DNA of 64,000 bases from Verrucomicrobiota bacterium (GTDB lineage Bacteria > Verrucomicrobiota > Verrucomicrobiia > Opitutales > Opitutaceae): the NCBI GenBank assembly GCA_023428905.1, contig JAEYWP010000004.1, forward strand, positions 496,001 to 560,000. The letters run 5' to 3'. Under the pieces are notes generated by a model, which saw only the letters and a program-made list of their open reading frames with translations, had not been told where the DNA came from and made no database searches. Below, piece by piece: positions 60,732 to 64,000 of the stretch. The translations under genes and the position numbers were made by a program. Each line of letters begins with the position of its first letter. Position 1 is the stretch's first letter.

Positions 60732-62027
60732 ATGGTTTACCTGCCCCGCATGCCCTGGCGTTTAGCCGTTGCCGGTGTGGCGGCCTTGATGGTGGCGGTG
60801 GCGACCGGTTGTGGCCCGGAAAAGGCGAAAGTCCGCCGCCCGGTGGCGTCGGCGACCACCCAGGCTCCCTTTGGTTTCAACTCCCTCCGGGCGGAACCGG
60901 TGGGCGCGCCGATGGAGGGCCGACCCTGGATACCGCATCTCAACCCGGTTGACCTGGACCGCGACGGGCACGTGGACCTGGTCGTCTGCGACGGACAGAA
61001 GAACCTGATTTCCTGGATACGCCAGCGGGAGCAGGGAGCGTTTGAGGAGACCGTTCTGATGGACGGGATTGCCGGTCCCGTGCACACGGAGGCAGTGGAC
61101 ATGGACAGCGACGGGGATCTCGATCTCCTTGTCGCCAGCATGGGCGTGATCTTTCCCAACAACGACAAGATCGGTTCCGTCCTGATCCTGGAGAACGATG
61201 GCGCGCAGCGTTTCACCCGCCGTGTGATCGCGGAGAAAATCGCGCGGGTCACCGACGTGAGGGCGGGGGATTTCAATCGCGACGGGCGGCTGGACCTGGC
61301 CGTCGCACAATTTGGATACGACCAGGGGGAGGTCCGCTGGATGGAGAACAGGGGAGACTGGAATTTCCGGAGCAGCATCCTCCTGAATCTCTCCGGCGCG
61401 ATCAATGTGCTGGTCGCCGACATGAACGGGGATCGCACCCTGGACATCGTCACCCTCGTTTCCCAGCAGTGGGAGGAGATCGTCCTGCTCCAGAATGACG
61501 GCACCGGCAACTTCACCCACAAAATCATCTTTGGATCGACCAATGAGGATTTTGGCAGCAGCGGCATCACCCTGGCGGACCTGAATCGCGACGGCAGACC
61601 CGACATCGTTTACACCAATGGCGACGGCTTCGACTATGCCGAACCGGGCTCCCGGCCCTGGCATGGCGTGCAATGGCTGGAGAACCTCGGTGGCGGGATG
61701 TTCCGGCAACAGCGGATCGGGGATCTGGCGGGTGCGTATTCACCGGTGGTGCTGGATTTCAATCGCGACGGCGCGATGGACGTCATCGCGGTCAGCGGCT
61801 TCAACGACTGGGCCAACCCCCGAGCCGTCTCGATGATGCTTTTTCTCAATGACGGGCAGATGCGTTTCCGCGGCATGGCGCTCGCCAAAAAACCCACCCA
61901 CCTGATGTGTGCGGCTGCCGCCGACCTCGATGGATCAGGCCACCCCGTCCTCGTGACGGGAGGGTTCCATGCGTATCCACCCTATGATGCCATGAGCCGC
62001 GTGCTGGTCTGGAGGAGAACGCCGTGA
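60732..62027 (+). CDS. Exported VCBS/FG-GAP repeat protein, probable lipoprotein
   Basis: Beta-propeller protein of 431 residues. Signal sequence with a lipobox-like end (AVAGVAALMVAVATGCGPEK, C27), so it is probably lipid-anchored. At least five FG-GAP/VCBS blades with DxDxDGxxD loops: VDLDRDGHVDLVVCD, VDMDSDGDLDLLVAS, GDFNRDGRLDLAVAQ, ADLNRDGRPDIVYTN and LDFNRDGAMDVIAVS. It shares repeat type with the divergent CRTAC1 gene and may bind the same ligand or partner. Its end overlaps the TPR gene start by 4 bases. Confidence 0.88.
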   Translation: MVYLPRMPWRLAVAGVAALMVAVATGCGPEKAKVRRPVASATTQAPFGFNSLRAEPVGAPMEGRPWIPHLNPVDLDRDGHVDLVVCDGQKNLISWIRQREQGAFEETVLMDGIAGPVHTEAVDMDSDGDLDLLVASMGVIFPNNDKIGSVLILENDGAQRFTRRVIAEKIARVTDVRAGDFNRDGRLDLAVAQFGYDQGEVRWMENRGDWNFRSSILLNLSGAINVLVADMNGDRTLDIVTLVSQQWEEIVLLQNDGTGNFTHKIIFGSTNEDFGSSGITLADLNRDGRPDIVYTNGDGFDYAEPGSRPWHGVQWLENLGGGMFRQQRIGDLAGAYSPVVLDFNRDGAMDVIAVSGFNDWANPRAVSMMLFLNDGQMRFRGMALAKKPTHLMCAAAADLDGSGHPVLVTGGFHAYPPYDAMSRVLVWRRTP

Positions 62028-63478
62028 CGGTCGCCACAGGGCGGGGACGCGCCCGCCGGACCGTCCTCGCGCTGGTGGCCGCGGGGGCGTTTGCCGCCGC
62101 CGGGAGCTGGGCCTGGCTTCAACGGCCCGATCCCGGCCCGGACGCGCCGGTTTTGTCCACGGCGGACGTCGGCCCGGCGTTGGACGGGTGGCATCCCGAG
62201 TTCCAGGCGCGCGTGGCGGAGGCCCGGAGGCGCCTGGCGGATGCCCCGAATGACCCGGCGGCCCCGGGCGCGCTGGCGCGCCTTTACCTGGCCAACGGCT
62301 TCTCCGCCGAGGCCGAACCGCTCCTGCGTCTGGCGTCGGAGCGCAATCCGGCCGAAGCCCTCTGGCCGCATCTGCTCGCCACCCTGCTCGCGGGCTATGG
62401 TCAGCTCGGGGAGGCGGTGCCCTGGTGGCAGGAGGCGGCGCGGCGGGCCCCCGACTACGCTCCGATCGGCCTGAAACTGGCCGACGCCTTCCTCAAGACT
62501 AACCGCCCGGGTGAGGCGCGCGCGTGGCTCGAAACAGTTCTGCAGCGTGAACCCTCGCACGCCCATGCGCGGGTCCTGCTGGCCCGCTGCGAGATGGAGG
62601 AGGGCCGCTGGTCGGCGGCGCGCCGCGAATTGCAGCGCGCGATCGGCGATGATGCCGCTTCTTTCGGTGCCTACAGCCTGCTTGCCACCGTCTCCGAGCA
62701 CCTGGGCGACACCCGCGGCGCGGAGGTGGCACGCGGGCGGGCCGCGGCGATGGGCCGCTTTCGGGACGTGGCTGATCCCTGGCAGGACCGCCTGGCTGAG
62801 GACTGTTACGACGTCTACCGGCTGCAGGTGCTGGCCGCGACCGCAGCCGCGGCCGGTGAGGGAGCGAGGGCCCAGGCGCTACTGGAGCGGGCGAAAACCC
62901 TGGCGCCGGACGATGCACGCACCTTCCGCCAGCTCGCCCGGTTGTATGCGAGAGACGGCGACACGGAACGGGCCCTGCTGGCCTATGCCGAGACCCTCCG
63001 GCGCGAACCGGCCGATGCTGCCAGCCACCTCGAACTCGCCCAGATCCACCGCGCGCGCGGGGAGCCGCATCGGCTCGAGGCGGCGCTGCGCGAGGGCCTG
63101 ACGCACGCCCCGAACGCGGCTGGCCTGCATTTTGAGCTGGGCCGCCTGCACGAGGCGGAGGGCCGTCTCGATGACGCCCTGCGCGCCTACGCCGAGGCAC
63201 GACGCTGCGACCCGGATACCCTCGCGGCCTACCACGAGCAGGCCAGGGTCCTCTTTCGGATGGAGCGGGTAGCTGAGGCAGAGGACGTGGTGGAGTCCGG
63301 TCTCCGTCGCAATCCCACCCACCTGCCGCTCCTGTTGCTGCGTTTGCGGCACCAAGTTGAAAGCGGCGATGAAGCTGGGGCCCGGGAGACGCTTCAACGC
63401 CTCGAAGGCAGCGGCGCGCCCGCGCCCACCCTGGAGGAGGCGCGACGGCTGGCTGCGGGCCGGTTTCGCACGTCCTAG
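62024..63478 (+). CDS. TPR repeat protein, membrane-anchored
   Basis: Protein of 484 residues with an N-terminal membrane helix (TVLALVAAGAFAAAGSWAWL) and a chain of tetratricopeptide repeats through most of the length (for example LARLYLANGFSAEAEPLLRL, LARLYARDGDTERALLAYAE, LGRLHEAEGRLDDALRAYAE). GTG start within the GTGA overlap with the VCBS gene, showing coupling. Probably a scaffold for the propeller proteins encoded next to it. No catalytic domain is seen. Confidence 0.88.
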   Translation: MTVATGRGRARRTVLALVAAGAFAAAGSWAWLQRPDPGPDAPVLSTADVGPALDGWHPEFQARVAEARRRLADAPNDPAAPGALARLYLANGFSAEAEPLLRLASERNPAEALWPHLLATLLAGYGQLGEAVPWWQEAARRAPDYAPIGLKLADAFLKTNRPGEARAWLETVLQREPSHAHARVLLARCEMEEGRWSAARRELQRAIGDDAASFGAYSLLATVSEHLGDTRGAEVARGRAAAMGRFRDVADPWQDRLAEDCYDVYRLQVLAATAAAAGEGARAQALLERAKTLAPDDARTFRQLARLYARDGDTERALLAYAETLRREPADAASHLELAQIHRARGEPHRLEAALREGLTHAPNAAGLHFELGRLHEAEGRLDDALRAYAEARRCDPDTLAAYHEQARVLFRMERVAEAEDVVESGLRRNPTHLPLLLLRLRHQVESGDEAGARETLQRLEGSGAPAPTLEEARRLAAGRFRTS

Positions 63479-63561
63479 GGGCGGCGGAGGGGCAGCTTGC
63501 CAACGCCCCGGCTAGCCGTGAAATAGCGGGGTGCACGTTCCCTGCGACGAGCAATTCCGCC

Positions 63562-64000
63562 ATGGCCACACCTCCTGAGAAGTCCGAGGCAACGTCTCCC
63601 TCCGCCGCATCGTCTGTGGTGCCGGTGGCGGTTCAGCCCCCTGCCGCAACGCCGGGTCCGGGGCGGGGTCTCCTGCTTCTGGCCTCGCTCGGATGGGTTT
63701 TTGCAGTCCTTTTTGCCGGGGCGGCGGGATATCTCGGCCTCCGGTACCTGGAGCAACGTGCCGAGTCGGGCAGGAACTGGGAAGACGCGCAACTGGCGCG
63801 CCTCGAGTCCAGGGCCGCGCACAACCGGCTGGAGGCGGTGAACATCGTCGAGGGCAAACGCACCACGGACCTGCAGCGCGCCAGCGATGTATCCGTGCTT
63901 CGGATCGCCGGGCTGGGCGCACCGAAGACCCGCCGGCGCGACCTCACCGCTCTGGTGGTGTGGAACACTGCCCTCGGGGAAGGAGTGGTGAAGGTCGATC
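63562..64000 (+). CDS. Single-pass membrane protein, anti-sigma-K (RskA)-like, truncated by window end
   Basis: First 146 codons of a protein with no stop before the window end. A Ser/Pro/Ala-rich cytoplasmic start (MATPPEKSEATSPSAASSV) is followed by a membrane helix (LLLLASLGWVFAVLFAGAAG), a short coiled segment and a region (VLRIAGLGAPKTRRRDLTAL, VVWNTALGEGVVKVD) that resembles the C-terminal domain of RskA-type anti-sigma factors (VxWNxxxGxGxxxV). No zinc-finger anti-sigma domain is visible at the N-terminus. The similarity is weak and needs the missing part. Confidence 0.55.
   Translation, partial: MATPPEKSEATSPSAASSVVPVAVQPPAATPGPGRGLLLLASLGWVFAVLFAGAAGYLGLRYLEQRAESGRNWEDAQLARLESRAAHNRLEAVNIVEGKRTTDLQRASDVSVLRIAGLGAPKTRRRDLTALVVWNTALGEGVVKVD

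Overview
GC-rich, densely coded 64 kb of a bacterial chromosome. The gene mix points to Verrucomicrobiota, most likely an Opitutaceae-type bacterium: an MreBCD/PBP2 envelope, a TonB-dependent receptor with the N-terminal 'MSEF' style of that group, GH29/GH43/GH77 carbohydrate genes, DUF4252 proteins, CRTAC1/UnbV and VCBS repeat proteins, and start sites that mostly lack a Shine-Dalgarno sequence and have pyrimidine-rich leaders. The taxonomic call is inference; no rRNA or tRNA gene is visible.

Layout. 0-6 kb (+): nucleoside phosphorylase, NAD-dependent beta-hydroxyacid dehydrogenase, then a MoxR / DUF58 / TgpA-type transglutaminase set. 6-10.5 kb (-): mreB-mreC-mreD-mrdA cell-elongation operon (no rodA here). 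10.7-13 kb (+): CPA2 cation/proton antiporter with two C-terminal RCK_C domains. 13-17.1 kb (-): dnaG-rpoD-tatA. 17.2-20.4 kb (+): DUF362-like exported protein, a lone nuoA, a PTS-EIIA/DisA_N fusion that is probably a c-di-AMP synthase, and rpmG. 20.4-32.6 kb: mixed housekeeping and accessory genes, including an Mrp ATPase without its CxxC, a TolB-like propeller, an orphan ParS/MbcA-type antitoxin, an orphan XoxJ-like binding protein, a DMT exporter, a VOC protein, an RraA-like protein, a histidine kinase, cardiolipin synthase, YqeY and a DUF4252 pair.

32.8-49.8 kb is carbohydrate-oriented: two GH43 enzymes, a cytochrome c/sugar dehydrogenase fusion, an SDR, an AI-2E-type transporter fused to sensory domains, a DUF3300 protein, GH29 fucosidase, MalQ next to an MFS sugar transporter, and an AraC regulator divergent from a TonB receptor. 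49.9-54.3 kb is a compact SxtJ / carbamoyltransferase / DUF5989 / SGNH-hydrolase module. 54.3-64 kb is a divergent cluster of exported proteins: a Cys-free YyaL/DUF255 relative, a doubled CRTAC1 protein and a membrane-anchored FKBP on the minus strand; a VCBS lipoprotein, a TPR protein and a truncated membrane protein on the plus strand.

The most interesting points are the EIIA/DAC fusion (and its possible link to the RCK_C antiporter), the 54-64 kb exported cluster, a palindromic operator-like motif (CTCTAACGTCAGAG) shared by the TonB-receptor promoter region and the control region of that cluster, the carbamoyltransferase module, and a perfect 50-bp palindrome at 26961-27010.
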